From a virus, in IMG/VR virus record IMGVR_UViG_3300038441_001651, positions 1 to 64,000 of that record: a DNA stretch of 64,000 bases; one strand, 5' to 3'. The position numbers and the translations under genes are program-made. Under the pieces are notes generated by a model. The model saw nothing but the letters and a program-made list of their open reading frames with translations, had not been told where the DNA came from and made no database searches. Positions 26,667 to 35,149 of the stretch are shown one piece after another. Position 1 is the first letter of the stretch, and each line of letters starts with the position of its first letter.

Positions 26667-27821
26667 TTAGCGTTTTGCTTGCTTCAAGAACTCTTCGTCG
26701 CTCATCGCGAGGAAGTTCGGCTTCTGTGCTACTTCGGATGCAGTCGATGCACCCGTCGAAGGGGCAGCAGCGCGACGGCGGTCTTCGTCGGTTTTACTCG
26801 ACGGAGATTTCTTGCCTGGGGTAACCAACTTGGTGACGGGGCCTTTCGGCGCCGGCTTCGCGTTGAATGCCCCAGCCTGTGCCAGTTCTCGACCAATGTC
26901 GTTGTACGCCTGCATCAGGGGTACGCCATTCAGTTGGCCCAGCATCTGACGGTGGTTTACTTCGTCCATGATCTTGTCATAGACACCGTTTTCCATTTGC
27001 TCGGTCAGTTGCAGCAGCGAATTGGGGTGGTTACCCACCAAAGCTTGAGACGCCTGGTCCCAGCCTTTCATTTCGTCTACCAGACGGCCGAATTGCTTCG
27101 AACTCTTGGCTTCGGCAATGACTTCTTCGAGGTCCAAAGATGCTTCGCTTGGTGCGCGAGACTCTGCGCGGTAGGCAGCAACTTTGTCGTCGTCGAGGTC
27201 ATGTACGTCAACTTTGGAGTCCTTCAGCAACTTGCCGATAGCTTCCGGTTTTCCGGCGAGCAAGTCAACTGCGAATGCCAACTTTTCGTGGTCAAGCAGG
27301 TTGTTTTGCTCAAGAACTTTCACATAACCCAAGTTCTTCTTGTCGGCGGCACGCTTCTGCGAATAGTTGGCACCCATCTGCATCAGACGGATAGCTTCGT
27401 CCACATTACGCACTTTCATGTCCCGGCCGTTAGCACGGAACGATTCGAAGATACGGTGGGCATCTTCAGGCAGGACGGGAGTGGAAACCTCCGGTTTCTC
27501 TACCGGCTGTTGGCGATCTGCATCAGTTTGCTCTCGCGCATCAGTTTCGTCAGCTTCGTTCGTGCCCGGTTGGCGGCTTTCCGCGCTTTGCCCTTCGCCC
27601 TGCGTTTCTGCTTCGGCGTTGCCTTCAGCGGGGTCGCCATCCACAACAGGAACGTCTCCCGCATGTGGCTGTACGCTTTCTTCGGCGTTAAGGACATCGA
27701 CAGTTTCGTCAGCTTTGACATTGGGTTGCTCCTGGGAAACAGCAGCAGCTTGTGCTTCAACCAACTTGGCCGGGCCTTGGGCCAGGAAGTCGGCGTCGGA
27801 CATCGAGAGGAAGTCAGCCAT
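26667..27821 (-). CDS. Scaffold-like protein (N4 gp57-like)
   Basis: A 384-residue, acidic and largely helical or disordered protein directly upstream of the capsid gene. The region of residues 15-140 is Glu/Asp/Gln-rich (AVSQEQPNVKADETVDVLN), the middle is helical, and the basic C-terminus ends NFLAMSDEEFLKQAKR, which resembles its own N-terminus MADFLSMSDADFLAQ. Composition and position are those of a capsid scaffolding protein. The repeated FLxMSDxxFLxQ motif at both ends is notable. Confidence 0.75.
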   Translation of the reverse strand: MADFLSMSDADFLAQGPAKLVEAQAAAVSQEQPNVKADETVDVLNAEESVQPHAGDVPVVDGDPAEGNAEAETQGEGQSAESRQPGTNEADETDAREQTDADRQQPVEKPEVSTPVLPEDAHRIFESFRANGRDMKVRNVDEAIRLMQMGANYSQKRAADKKNLGYVKVLEQNNLLDHEKLAFAVDLLAGKPEAIGKLLKDSKVDVHDLDDDKVAAYRAESRAPSEASLDLEEVIAEAKSSKQFGRLVDEMKGWDQASQALVGNHPNSLLQLTEQMENGVYDKIMDEVNHRQMLGQLNGVPLMQAYNDIGRELAQAGAFNAKPAPKGPVTKLVTPGKKSPSSKTDEDRRRAAAPSTGASTASEVAQKPNFLAMSDEEFLKQAKR

Positions 27822-27823
27822 GC

Positions 27824-28165
27824 TTATTCCTCCAGAGCTTCACGCAGTTGGAGAGCTTCTTCTTCTTCGTGTTCTTTGAGGGTGCGCTTGGCAACCTCGG
27901 CCGCAGTGCGGAGGGTGCGGAAGAAGGCATTCAGCTGGGCAACAGCCGACAGATCACGAATAACATTGGCCTGGCCTTGCGGGGTTTCACACGCAGGATC
28001 GGCGAGCATCAGGGTCAAGCGGTGGGCTTCACGCTTGAAGTAACCATCCATGATGAGTTCGTTGAAGTCGGGGTTGTTCAGCAGACGTTCGAGGCAATCA
28101 CCGCGGGAAATGATGCTTTTACACTCTTCCATGGTGACTTTGATTTCTTTGACAGCATTGCCCAT
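27824..28165 (-). CDS. Small structural-block protein (N4 gp58-like)
   Basis: A 113-residue helical protein, ATG 28165 chosen for its GGAG and for the clean start MGNAVKEIKVTMEECK. The C-terminus is very acidic (KEHEEEEALQLREALEE). It lies between the portal and scaffold-like genes, ending two bases before the latter, in the gp58 slot. A role in assembly is likely from position, with no direct motif. Confidence 0.7.
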   Translation of the reverse strand: MGNAVKEIKVTMEECKSIISRGDCLERLLNNPDFNELIMDGYFKREAHRLTLMLADPACETPQGQANVIRDLSAVAQLNAFFRTLRTAAEVAKRTLKEHEEEEALQLREALEE

Positions 28166-28192
28166 TTGGGTTGCTCCTGATGGTTGGTTGTG

Positions 28193-28212
28193 GGGACTTC
28201 CGTAGAAGTCCC
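28193..28212 (-). terminator. Intergenic hairpin after the portal gene
   Basis: Eight-base-pair inverted repeat GGGACTTC/GAAGTCCC with a 4-nt loop between the end of the portal gene and the gp58-like gene. On the minus strand no T-run follows, so it may be an mRNA processing or stability element. Confidence 0.45.
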
Positions 28213-28230
28213 GCATATTACAAAAGTTTT

Positions 28231-30384
28231 TTACAGCGCGCCAGGTTTATTCAACTGGCTAGCCTCTTGCTGACGAATCAGCGACTGGACTGCCTGCAAT
28301 CGTGCCTGACTTTCAGCTTGTCGGTCAAGAGACTGCAAGTTGCGCTCTTGTGTCACGCCGGACTCTTGTTCCAGGAAGTCGAGGTTAGTTTTGTCGGCGT
28401 TCGCGTTCAATGCGTTGGCCTTCGCCACTTCGGTACCTTGTTTAACACCGGCCAGCTGAGCACCAGAAGCATAGTGCATTGCCTTGGCTTGTTCGGTTGC
28501 GATCTGCGCTTGCAACAGTTCAAGCTCCAGTTGGGCCTTCATCTGCGCTATTGGGTCAGGTTGCGGCTTATGATCTCGAATCTTCTTGGCCAGGTCGGGC
28601 ATTTTGCGCAGTTCGGCAATATCACCCAGGATCAAGGCAGTCACATCCCACCCCACGTTCGGGCCAACGGTCTGCAACATGAACGACAGTTCTTGAGCCT
28701 TGGAGTTGTCTTCTTCTGCAGTGGAGATCGACAAGCTCAGGTCGAAGTTGCCGGCCAGATCGTCCCGACGGATGTCCACGAACTGTTCGTTGGTGACCCG
28801 GATGACTTCCCGGTCTTCCAGGAACACGGCGTTCATGGCGATGATCTTGCGGCCTACGTGCACCATACCGGCAGCCAGACGGCGCAGGATGCCCAGTTCA
28901 CGCTTGGATGCAGCGTCCAGTGCACCACGCACACCAGTTGCTGTATCACCCAGCGAGCTGCCGCTCAAACCAGCAGAGAAAGCCTGTACGCCGGTGAGAC
29001 CTTCAGCCTGGCGGTTCTGTAGCTCCAGCATCTGCCACGCCGACACAGGGATTTCCTGGAAGGTGTGCATGTGGAATGCGGATCGCGGGTCACTACCCGG
29101 GTTGAACTCGTAGTTCTTCCCTTCGTTGAACTTCCGCAGGTTTGGTGCGTCGAGTGCACCCTTCATCATGCCGACCTGGCCGTTGGCCGACTTGGCAAAC
29201 ACATCAACCATACCGCGGGAGATTGCACCAGCAGTCTTCTGGTTTTCGATCAGCAGCGAACCGTCGCTCTCACCGTAGACCGATTCGAAGATGGGCAGGT
29301 AAGCAATGGCGGTAAACGGCAGCTTCTGATCCGGGAAGGGGTTCTCTTCCATCCGAATCAGTACATCGCCTACCCACGCAGCGACAAAAGGCTGCACACG
29401 ACCACTACCGTCCAGATCACGGTATCCCCAGTACTCATAGACAACGAATTTACTACGCGGCTTATCCACGAAGTTGAACGTTTTATCTTTGGCTTCGACT
29501 GCATAGTCTGGTTCAGAGAGCGGATTCGACTGATCGACATTGATCTTCTCCAGGTTTTTGTACCGGCCATCCTTCTTCAGGTCAGACAGGCTGGAAGTGA
29601 ATTTGTGCACAATGAAATTGGCGTCGTCGAGGATACCCTTGCAGGTTGGGTCCACGATGATGTCACGATGCGAGCAAACCATGATGGTAGGGTGGTTTGC
29701 CAGCACATCTTCGACTTCCTCTTCCAGGTAGCCCTCAATCGACGGCTCATAAGGAATGCCGTCACCCTGGTACGCTTCATGCGCCAGACGATAGCCTTCG
29801 TCCACCTCGAAGTATTCAGACGGGGATTCGGCCTGGAGCTGGTCCAACTGCAGCATGATCTCTGCATATTCAGGGTTCTGCGTCAGTTTGTACTGCGGGA
29901 CTTGCTCTTTGCGGTTCTCGACCTCCCGTTTCCAGCCGGTCTTCAGGAAAGCCACACCAGTATCAACTGCCGCGCGTACCATAGTGTCGATCAGGTGCTG
30001 TTTACCGATCTTGGTGTTCAACTGGTTGTTCAGCAACATCCCATTCTGCCGGGCCGCATTGCGGTCTTCGGCAGTGACTGGCTTCACCTCGTAGATGTCG
30101 GGGGAAGACAGGAACGGTTCAGACAGGGAGGCATAGCGCCACTCTGCCTGTTGACGGATCAGCTTCGGCTGAACCTGGGACTTGCCTACCACTTTTGGCG
30201 CAGCACCGCGGCCTTTGGTGTGCAGGTAGTCCAACCACTCGTCAATCAGCTGTACCTGGGCAGAATGCGAGGTGTTCGAGTTCTCGACATCCCGCTTCAG
30301 CTCGGTTAGCGTTGGCTCGTGGGCCCAGTCGGTCAGTTTTCGCTGATTCAGCGTTTCGACCGGTTGTTTCTCTTCTTGTGCCAT
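28231..30384 (-). CDS. Portal protein (N4 gp59-like)
   Basis: A 717-residue protein in the gp59 position, forming the dodecameric ring through which DNA is packaged and ejected. It has the usual mixed N-terminal wing, the central crown region, and a long helical barrel-like C-terminus rich in Gln and Ala (IAQMKAQLELELLQAQIATE) ending in repeated QxR heptads. ATG 30384 is preferred over GTG 30390 because the GGAG is eight bases upstream of the ATG. Confidence 0.87.
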   Translation of the reverse strand: MAQEEKQPVETLNQRKLTDWAHEPTLTELKRDVENSNTSHSAQVQLIDEWLDYLHTKGRGAAPKVVGKSQVQPKLIRQQAEWRYASLSEPFLSSPDIYEVKPVTAEDRNAARQNGMLLNNQLNTKIGKQHLIDTMVRAAVDTGVAFLKTGWKREVENRKEQVPQYKLTQNPEYAEIMLQLDQLQAESPSEYFEVDEGYRLAHEAYQGDGIPYEPSIEGYLEEEVEDVLANHPTIMVCSHRDIIVDPTCKGILDDANFIVHKFTSSLSDLKKDGRYKNLEKINVDQSNPLSEPDYAVEAKDKTFNFVDKPRSKFVVYEYWGYRDLDGSGRVQPFVAAWVGDVLIRMEENPFPDQKLPFTAIAYLPIFESVYGESDGSLLIENQKTAGAISRGMVDVFAKSANGQVGMMKGALDAPNLRKFNEGKNYEFNPGSDPRSAFHMHTFQEIPVSAWQMLELQNRQAEGLTGVQAFSAGLSGSSLGDTATGVRGALDAASKRELGILRRLAAGMVHVGRKIIAMNAVFLEDREVIRVTNEQFVDIRRDDLAGNFDLSLSISTAEEDNSKAQELSFMLQTVGPNVGWDVTALILGDIAELRKMPDLAKKIRDHKPQPDPIAQMKAQLELELLQAQIATEQAKAMHYASGAQLAGVKQGTEVAKANALNANADKTNLDFLEQESGVTQERNLQSLDRQAESQARLQAVQSLIRQQEASQLNKPGAL

Positions 30385-30420
30385 GGGCACATCTCCTAAA
30401 CCAATGAAGTGAGTATCTTA

Positions 30421-30846
30421 ATGGAAATCATCAAACTGCACCCGAATCTTCAACACCCAACTCGTGGTACCGACGGTGCGGCAGGCTACGACATCTTCAT
30501 GCCCGAGGCTGGTACTTCCATGCACGGTCGGGGCAAACTTACCGGACTTGGTTTCGCTTGCAAGGTTCCGGCCGGCCATGTGGCGTTGATTCTGCCACGT
30601 TCGAGTGCCGGTGTGAAATTTGGTGTGCATTTGGGCAACACCGTCGGCGTTATCGACAGTGATTACGAAGGCGAGTGGAAGGTGAACATTCGCCAGCACG
30701 AAAACGATATTGTGGACTGGGCTGCAGGTGATCGCCTGTTCCAGTTCATCGTTGTGCCAGTTGCTACCCCTTTCCTGGAATTCGTTGACAAGTTCAGCGA
30801 ATCCAGCGTACGTGGGGAGGGCGGGTTTGGTTCTACGGGTAAATAG
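30421..30846 (+). CDS. dut: dUTPase
   Basis: Trimeric dUTP pyrophosphatase, 141 residues, converting dUTP to dUMP and so keeping uracil out of phage DNA and supplying dTTP synthesis. All five family motifs are present in order: GAAGYDIF, PRSSAGVKFGV, GVIDSDYEGEW, GDRLFQFIV and RGEGGFGSTG. I prefer ATG 30421 to the in-frame GTG 30409. It is a lone rightward gene inside the leftward virion block, beginning 36 bases from the portal gene start, so it needs its own promoter or read-through. Confidence 0.95.
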   Translation: MEIIKLHPNLQHPTRGTDGAAGYDIFMPEAGTSMHGRGKLTGLGFACKVPAGHVALILPRSSAGVKFGVHLGNTVGVIDSDYEGEWKVNIRQHENDIVDWAAGDRLFQFIVVPVATPFLEFVDKFSESSVRGEGGFGSTGK

Positions 30847-30884
30847 ATTTTTTGAACGGCGGGGGAGTAACCCCGCCATCCCAA

Positions 30885-30907
30885 GGGGCCATTGCGGCCC
30901 CTTTCTT
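30885..30907. terminator. Bidirectional terminator after dUTPase gene
   Basis: Stem GGGGCC 30885-30890 with GGCCCC 30896-30901, preceded by AA and followed by TTTCTT. A second hairpin, GGCGGGG 30858 with CCCCGCC 30871, lies just before it. Together they separate the convergent dUTPase and connector genes. Confidence 0.75.
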
Positions 30908-31574
30908 ATGCCCAGCCGGCGCGACGAATCGCGTTGGTTTGCTGCTCAACGTAACCGAGATCCAGGCCTGCATCCGTCAGGCGTGCACACTCTGCGTTGT
31001 ACAGCCCGAAGTATGCGTTCAGTGCCTGGGTGCCATCCTGCAGGCCGACAGGCATGTGCAGCCGGCTCGCGGTGTACAAGCACAGCGCCCACAGATACGG
31101 CATGTCCAGGTCGATCTCGGTGATCTCCGGGTCAATGTCGCCGTAGCAGTCCATGATCCGGGAACCCAGCGAGCGATACTTCACCACCAGGTTCTTCACC
31201 GGGTAATCCCGGCGCAGGACAGGTGGCACGACCATGGTCAGTCGATTGAGGAAGTTCACTGAACGGTCAGTGAAATCGTTTACGGCGATCTCCCGGCTGT
31301 GCTCATCTTGTACACTGTGCAGCTGGAGGAAGCGCCCATTCACCTGGGTGCCATAATCCGCCAGGTTGTACACCTCTTTGTCAGCTTCGATAGGTACCGT
31401 CACGGTACCCACCTTTAGCTTGAACCGGGTGTGCAAATCCACCAAACCAGCGTTCATAACCTCAACGATGGCTTGATACTTGGTCGGCATGATCTTGCCG
31501 GTGCCTTGGTCGACGCAACTGAGCTGGTTCAGCTCAGACATCTCCATTTGGGTGAAAGCGGTAGAAAGTTTCAT
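30906..31574 (-). CDS. Head-tail connector / tail tube protein (N4 gp67-like)
   Basis: A 222-residue protein between terminase and portal regions. The C-terminal part YLWALCLYTASRLHMPVG, with following helices, looks like the adaptor fold of podovirus gp11-type connectors that join portal and tail; the N-terminal helices begin MKLSTAFTQMEMS. In N4 the corresponding position holds the gp67 tail protein. Its stop overlaps the bidirectional terminator. Identification rests on position and fold-like pattern. Confidence 0.65.
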   Translation of the reverse strand: MKLSTAFTQMEMSELNQLSCVDQGTGKIMPTKYQAIVEVMNAGLVDLHTRFKLKVGTVTVPIEADKEVYNLADYGTQVNGRFLQLHSVQDEHSREIAVNDFTDRSVNFLNRLTMVVPPVLRRDYPVKNLVVKYRSLGSRIMDCYGDIDPEITEIDLDMPYLWALCLYTASRLHMPVGLQDGTQALNAYFGLYNAECARLTDAGLDLGYVEQQTNAIRRAGWA

Positions 31575-31580
31575 GATTCC

Positions 31581-33239
31581 TCACACGAGATAGTTAGCCA
31601 ACGGACTTGGTTCCGATGCCACATCATCATCCCACATTCCACCACCTTCGCGCTGCTCCACTTCACCTGCGGTAGGTGCCACCGGTTTCATCACAGCCAA
31701 CATCGAAATGGTGTCGATGAAGTCGTCTTTCTTCGAACGGAAGCCAGAAGCAGAGGCAAGACTCAACTCGCTGTACATCTCCTGCATGATCGGGCCTTCC
31801 TTGTCCTCTTCCGGGAAGTAGATCTTGTGTAGCTTGAACAGTGGCACAACGGTGTTGAATCGCTGCATCTTGTTCGTGTTCGGGCGGATACCCGGCTTGT
31901 TGCTGTTCCCTTCACTGGCCAGGTTGAAGTAGATGTTGCGCTGCACCATCTGGTCCTGAATCCAAGGAATGAAGCCGGCTTGCTGCCCCGACACCTCAAC
32001 GCCGACGTTCATCGGCCGCCAACGCGAAACCAAGGTGAACAAGTCGTTGATGTTCGCGCCCATGTCTTGCCGGCGGCAAATGCCGTCGACCCAGTACCAG
32101 TCGCCGTTGTAGTTGTACGCCCACACCGAGATCACGCTGAAGTCGTTGGCTTGCTTCTCGCTCACTGCAAAGTCGGTCGTGATGTAGAAGTTGAAGCTCG
32201 ACTTGAACTTCATCACCTGGCGTTTCTTGTACCACTGGATTTCGCCGTCGAGAATCAGGCGGTCGTCGTCCGACATGATGCGCAGCATCAATTCCTGGTT
32301 GAAGGTGTCCACCTTACCGACCTTCACAGCCGTCTCGTACTTCTTCTTCACGAAGCTATACGGGAAACGGTCCGGCCAGGCCCCCCGGAAGTCCACCTCC
32401 GCGCACGGGAATTGATCGCAAACCGGGTAGACGTTGACACGCCAAGCCCCGGACTCAATCGCCTTATACAGCGGGTCCTTGGCGTTAAACGGGGTACCCG
32501 ACCAGATGATCATGTTCCGCTCTGGGTGCAGCGCATGGTCCACCGCCTTATAGATGGTGTCCTCTACCGCGGCGATCACCGTGGCCGAGCGTGCATCTTC
32601 GTCGCTGATCAAGTCATCGAGCACCGCCAGGCGCGGCCGCTTACCCATCTCCTTCGACCCCCGCACACCCGTCTTGGCGCCGTAGCCCTTGACGATGAAC
32701 ACGTTGCCGTCCAGGTTGACGAACTTCCACCGCAAGTCGGTGAATTCTGTCCCATTTGGGTTGTCCGGACTCTTAGGCGGCATGTATTTCTGCAGAAAAT
32801 CGCTGTTTTCATAGCGATACTGCAAGTTCTTGCGCATGTTCTTCACACCGTTCTCGATGCTATCCGACACGTACAAGGCCAGCTCAATACGCCCGAAATT
32901 GGGCAATCCGCCGTACATTCCCAGGTAAAGGAACAAATACTCACCCATCAGGGTAGTTTTCGCCGCACCCCGGAAGACCATGTTCGCCAAACGAGGGAAC
33001 TTGTTCAATTCCCCCTTGCCGTCGTACTCCAGGTCATCAATGTTGTCCAGCATGTGCAAGTGCAGCACCGGGGTGGTGTTCTCCTCCCCTTGCCCGCCAT
33101 TCACCAGCTTGATGAACGTGACGAACTCCAATGCGAAGTTGGACGGCACATAGTGTGGATCGGTGGAGTAATCCACCCCATCCAGCCACTGATCGACCGT
33201 CTTGTACGCTTCTTCTACCGGAATGCAGACTTCGGTCAT
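31581..33239 (-). CDS. terL: Terminase large subunit (N4 gp68-like)
   Basis: DNA-packaging motor, 552 residues. The ATPase domain shows Walker A RGAAKTTL (K94) and Walker B LAVLDDLISDED. The RNase H-type nuclease domain shows TDFAVSEKQ, then NVGVEVSGQQ, then KKDDFIDTISM for the metal-binding acidic residues. It cuts concatemers and pumps DNA into the capsid. It overlaps the upstream small-subunit gene by four bases (ATGA). Placement near one genome end fits N4, where terminase lies by the right terminus. Confidence 0.93.
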   Translation of the reverse strand: MTEVCIPVEEAYKTVDQWLDGVDYSTDPHYVPSNFALEFVTFIKLVNGGQGEENTTPVLHLHMLDNIDDLEYDGKGELNKFPRLANMVFRGAAKTTLMGEYLFLYLGMYGGLPNFGRIELALYVSDSIENGVKNMRKNLQYRYENSDFLQKYMPPKSPDNPNGTEFTDLRWKFVNLDGNVFIVKGYGAKTGVRGSKEMGKRPRLAVLDDLISDEDARSATVIAAVEDTIYKAVDHALHPERNMIIWSGTPFNAKDPLYKAIESGAWRVNVYPVCDQFPCAEVDFRGAWPDRFPYSFVKKKYETAVKVGKVDTFNQELMLRIMSDDDRLILDGEIQWYKKRQVMKFKSSFNFYITTDFAVSEKQANDFSVISVWAYNYNGDWYWVDGICRRQDMGANINDLFTLVSRWRPMNVGVEVSGQQAGFIPWIQDQMVQRNIYFNLASEGNSNKPGIRPNTNKMQRFNTVVPLFKLHKIYFPEEDKEGPIMQEMYSELSLASASGFRSKKDDFIDTISMLAVMKPVAPTAGEVEQREGGGMWDDDVASEPSPLANYLV

Positions 33240-33919
33240 TGCTGCACCTCAAAAGGTAGCCGTTGCGCGGCAACCTCCTTCGCATTCGCCAGACCCGAGC
33301 TGATATGCGCACGCTGCTGGTCCGCCAGCTCCTGCATCTGCTTACGCACCGCGGCCATGGTATCGCCCACCTCCTCGCTGACATCCAGTGTGATCTTGGT
33401 TTTCTCTGGCTGCTTCAGATGGGTCAGGATGGAGTTGGCTGCGTCACAGCGCACCTTCTCGCTGGAGGCGTTCACCATCAGGTCAGCCTGCGTCATGAGC
33501 GCCTGCTGGAACAGATCCTGGTTGCCAACCCACACCGGTACCAAGGCTTGCTCCATGATCAACGTCACGAGCTTGCTCTTGTTGTACGCGCTGATGTACG
33601 AGGCAATGTCTTTCTGCGGCACATTACGGTTACAGAAGTCCTGGTACTTGGCCGGGAAAGTCGCCACATACGCATCCAGGTTGCTCTTGCCCATTAGCTT
33701 CTGGGTCACGTACTTAACCGCGTACACATACCCCTCAAGCTTGAACTTACCCTCCTTCAGGACAGTCGTGTGGCCTACCAGACGGTCACGGTACTGCTCT
33801 GCCAGGTTAGGGTCCGTCAGCAACGCATTCAGCCCATCCTGCACTTCCTGGGTCAAATTCCCACGGAACTGCGCCGGCAGGCACTGCTTGAACTGGTCTG
33901 CTGTCAAAAGGTTGCTCAT
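33236..33919 (-). CDS. Probable terminase small subunit (N4 gp69-like)
   Basis: A 227-residue protein starting MSNLLTADQFKQCLP. The N-terminal helical part LTADQFKQCLPAQF and the long helical centre are consistent with the DNA-recognition and oligomer regions of small terminases, and it directly precedes the large subunit with a four-base overlap. The C-terminus has a coiled-coil stretch (VRKQMQELADQQRAHIS). The call comes mainly from location. Confidence 0.6.
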   Translation of the reverse strand: MSNLLTADQFKQCLPAQFRGNLTQEVQDGLNALLTDPNLAEQYRDRLVGHTTVLKEGKFKLEGYVYAVKYVTQKLMGKSNLDAYVATFPAKYQDFCNRNVPQKDIASYISAYNKSKLVTLIMEQALVPVWVGNQDLFQQALMTQADLMVNASSEKVRCDAANSILTHLKQPEKTKITLDVSEEVGDTMAAVRKQMQELADQQRAHISSGLANAKEVAAQRLPFEVQQ

Positions 33920-33923
33920 GTGC

Positions 33924-34313
33924 TTAATCCTTGAACAGTTTGTAACGGGATTGCTCAAACAGCTCCAGTGCTTCCCGCAACAGCCACTGTACCGTATATG
34001 CCTCGTATTCCTTGCCGGGATTCTTCTCCCGCATGTCTTTCTTGATTCGCTGCCAGATATGCTGCACTTCGTGTGCAATCAGCGTGGCAATGGCCAGCTT
34101 GTTGCGATCAGGGCCCAGATGGTCACCAACCGTTAAAGCACAGACAGTCCCGTCGGGGGTGTCATAGAAAGTGGTCACCCGGGCATCTGCCGTTGGGTAC
34201 TCCTCACCCTTCACACCCAGGCGCTTCATCAGCTTCTTCCAGGCCTTCTTGTTCGGCACAAACACCGACTGAACATGGTAGGGCCCCGGGGTAAACCACA
34301 ACGGCTCACTCAC
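33924..34313 (-). CDS. Putative zinc metallopeptidase-like protein
   Basis: A 129-residue protein with AHEVQHIW near residue 80, an HExxH zinc-binding motif within a helix, as in small phage and bacterial peptidases. The downstream acidic ligand could be in YEAYTVQWL. It starts at GTG 34313, overlapping the next gene by four bases. It could process a virion protein or be an inactive fold; no cleaved product is evident. Confidence 0.6.
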   Translation of the reverse strand: MSEPLWFTPGPYHVQSVFVPNKKAWKKLMKRLGVKGEEYPTADARVTTFYDTPDGTVCALTVGDHLGPDRNKLAIATLIAHEVQHIWQRIKKDMREKNPGKEYEAYTVQWLLREALELFEQSRYKLFKD

Positions 34314-34513
34314 AGGCGACCCCCGATCTTCCGGTCAATATCTTCTGCGTAGACCACCTGCCGTGCACAAGTGCACCCATTACGATCATAGTCACGCTGA
34401 ATAGCCACCCGAGGGCTCATATGCAGGGTCTTCACCTGCCATACGTGAGCCTCAGTACAGCCCAGGCATTTGGCCTCAACCACGTCATCAATCTTCAGAT
34501 CTTCCAGATTCAT
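34310..34513 (-). CDS. Small Cys-rich protein, 67 aa
   Basis: Small protein with two cysteine pairs, AKCLGCTEAH and NGCTCARQ, spaced like a zinc ribbon, and a basic C-terminus DRKIGGRL. ATG 34513 was chosen with GAAGAG upstream. It overlaps both neighbours by four bases, so it belongs to the promoter-proximal end of the late operon. A nucleic-acid or protein-binding role is possible but unproven. Confidence 0.6.
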   Translation of the reverse strand: MNLEDLKIDDVVEAKCLGCTEAHVWQVKTLHMSPRVAIQRDYDRNGCTCARQVVYAEDIDRKIGGRL

Positions 34514-34776
34514 ATCTCTTCCCACAGTTTGATGAAGTCTTCGTGCTCAGCGAGCCAGATATTACCCCCGCGCTGCAACACTACCCATTCGCCAGGCTCA
34601 ACCTGCTGCCATTGCCCCGTAATCACCCGAACCTCGACAAACCCTTCGTCATCGAACCGTAGCTTACCCAGGTTGTACACTGCGTGAAACCAAGAAGGCC
34701 AACAGGCACAGTGGCCCTCGAAACGGTGGGCAATGTACTCAAAGGGCCGATCAACCCGGCGAAACTTGCGAACCAT
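34510..34776 (-). CDS. Hypothetical protein, 88 aa
   Basis: Unrecognised 88-residue protein starting MVRKFRRVDRP, rich in Trp, His and Arg, with the C-terminal strand pair RVITGQWQQVEPGEWVVLQRGG. ATG 34776 has GGGGGTG upstream. It is the first gene of the leftward late operon, right beside the putative late promoter at 34810-34838. Nothing more can be said from sequence. Confidence 0.6.
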   Translation of the reverse strand: MVRKFRRVDRPFEYIAHRFEGHCACWPSWFHAVYNLGKLRFDDEGFVEVRVITGQWQQVEPGEWVVLQRGGNIWLAEHEDFIKLWEEI

Positions 34777-34809
34777 GGTACAACACCCCCGAACAATAGA
34801 ATAGGGGTG

Positions 34810-34838
34810 AGTATAGGTCACATAGGTGTAGTACGAAA
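34810..34838 (-). promoter_or_regulatory. Candidate sigma-70 late promoter
   Basis: On the minus strand TATACT at 34815-34810, 17 bases downstream of TTTCGT at 34838-34833, in an AT-rich patch, about 34 bases before the first late gene. The -35 is weak, as expected for N4-type late promoters that use host polymerase helped by phage SSB (family knowledge). Confidence 0.4.
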
Positions 34839-34988
34839 TATAAAATTTAGAACCCGCGGGATTTGGGGAAAAATTCTGTAGGGGTATGAACACAGTACTT
34901 ATGTATTCGTTCTTGGTTTCCGGGAGTACCCCCCCGGGGTCCTGTTCTCTTGAGTTTTCCTCAAAGACCCACCCCAGGTACCCTTACC

Positions 34989-35006
34989 GGGCCTTCGGCC
35001 CTGTAA
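34989..35006 (+). promoter_or_regulatory. Hairpin early promoter 1 (vRNAP type)
   Basis: GGGCC, loop TTC, GGCCC, then TGTAATG. The template strand therefore carries a 5-bp stem with loop GAA, matching N4 vRNAP promoters, where the central purine of a 3-nt loop is at -11. That rule puts +1 at about 35006. The surrounding 34777-35178 stretch otherwise holds no confident gene. Confidence 0.65.
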
Positions 35007-35110
35007 TGCATGCTTTAGCGGAGACCTCTTCAGTGATCATTGAAATGCTCTGTACTCTGGCTGTTGCTGTGTGGTTCGACGATACCGTGAGTGGTATCTG
35101 GAATCTGTAG
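35006..35110 (+). CDS. Possible leaderless micro-ORF, 34 aa
   Basis: An ORF reading MHALAETSSVIIEMLC... with a hydrophobic centre (CTLAVAVW) begins exactly at the transcription start predicted for hairpin promoter 1 and has no ribosome-binding site. It could be a leaderless message for a small membrane peptide or simply leader RNA. Nothing but location supports it. Confidence 0.25.
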   Translation: MHALAETSSVIIEMLCTLAVAVWFDDTVSGIWNL

Positions 35111-35121
35111 CCTTCGGCCTT

Positions 35122-35149
35122 GTGGTGGATACCTTCGGGTGTTCACCAC
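35122..35149 (+). terminator. UUCG-loop hairpin before first early gene
   Basis: Twelve-base-pair stem 35122-35133 with 35138-35149 (two G-U pairs) and TTCG loop, followed by TATTCTTTTCC. It may stop or slow transcription from promoter 1, or protect the 5' end of the downstream message. Confidence 0.55.

Noticed and set aside
34928-34940. ACCCC-CCC-GGGGT as a fifth early hairpin promoter
   Set aside because: It is a simple C/G run, the following bases do not line up with the TGTRA found after the other four, and the loop differs.
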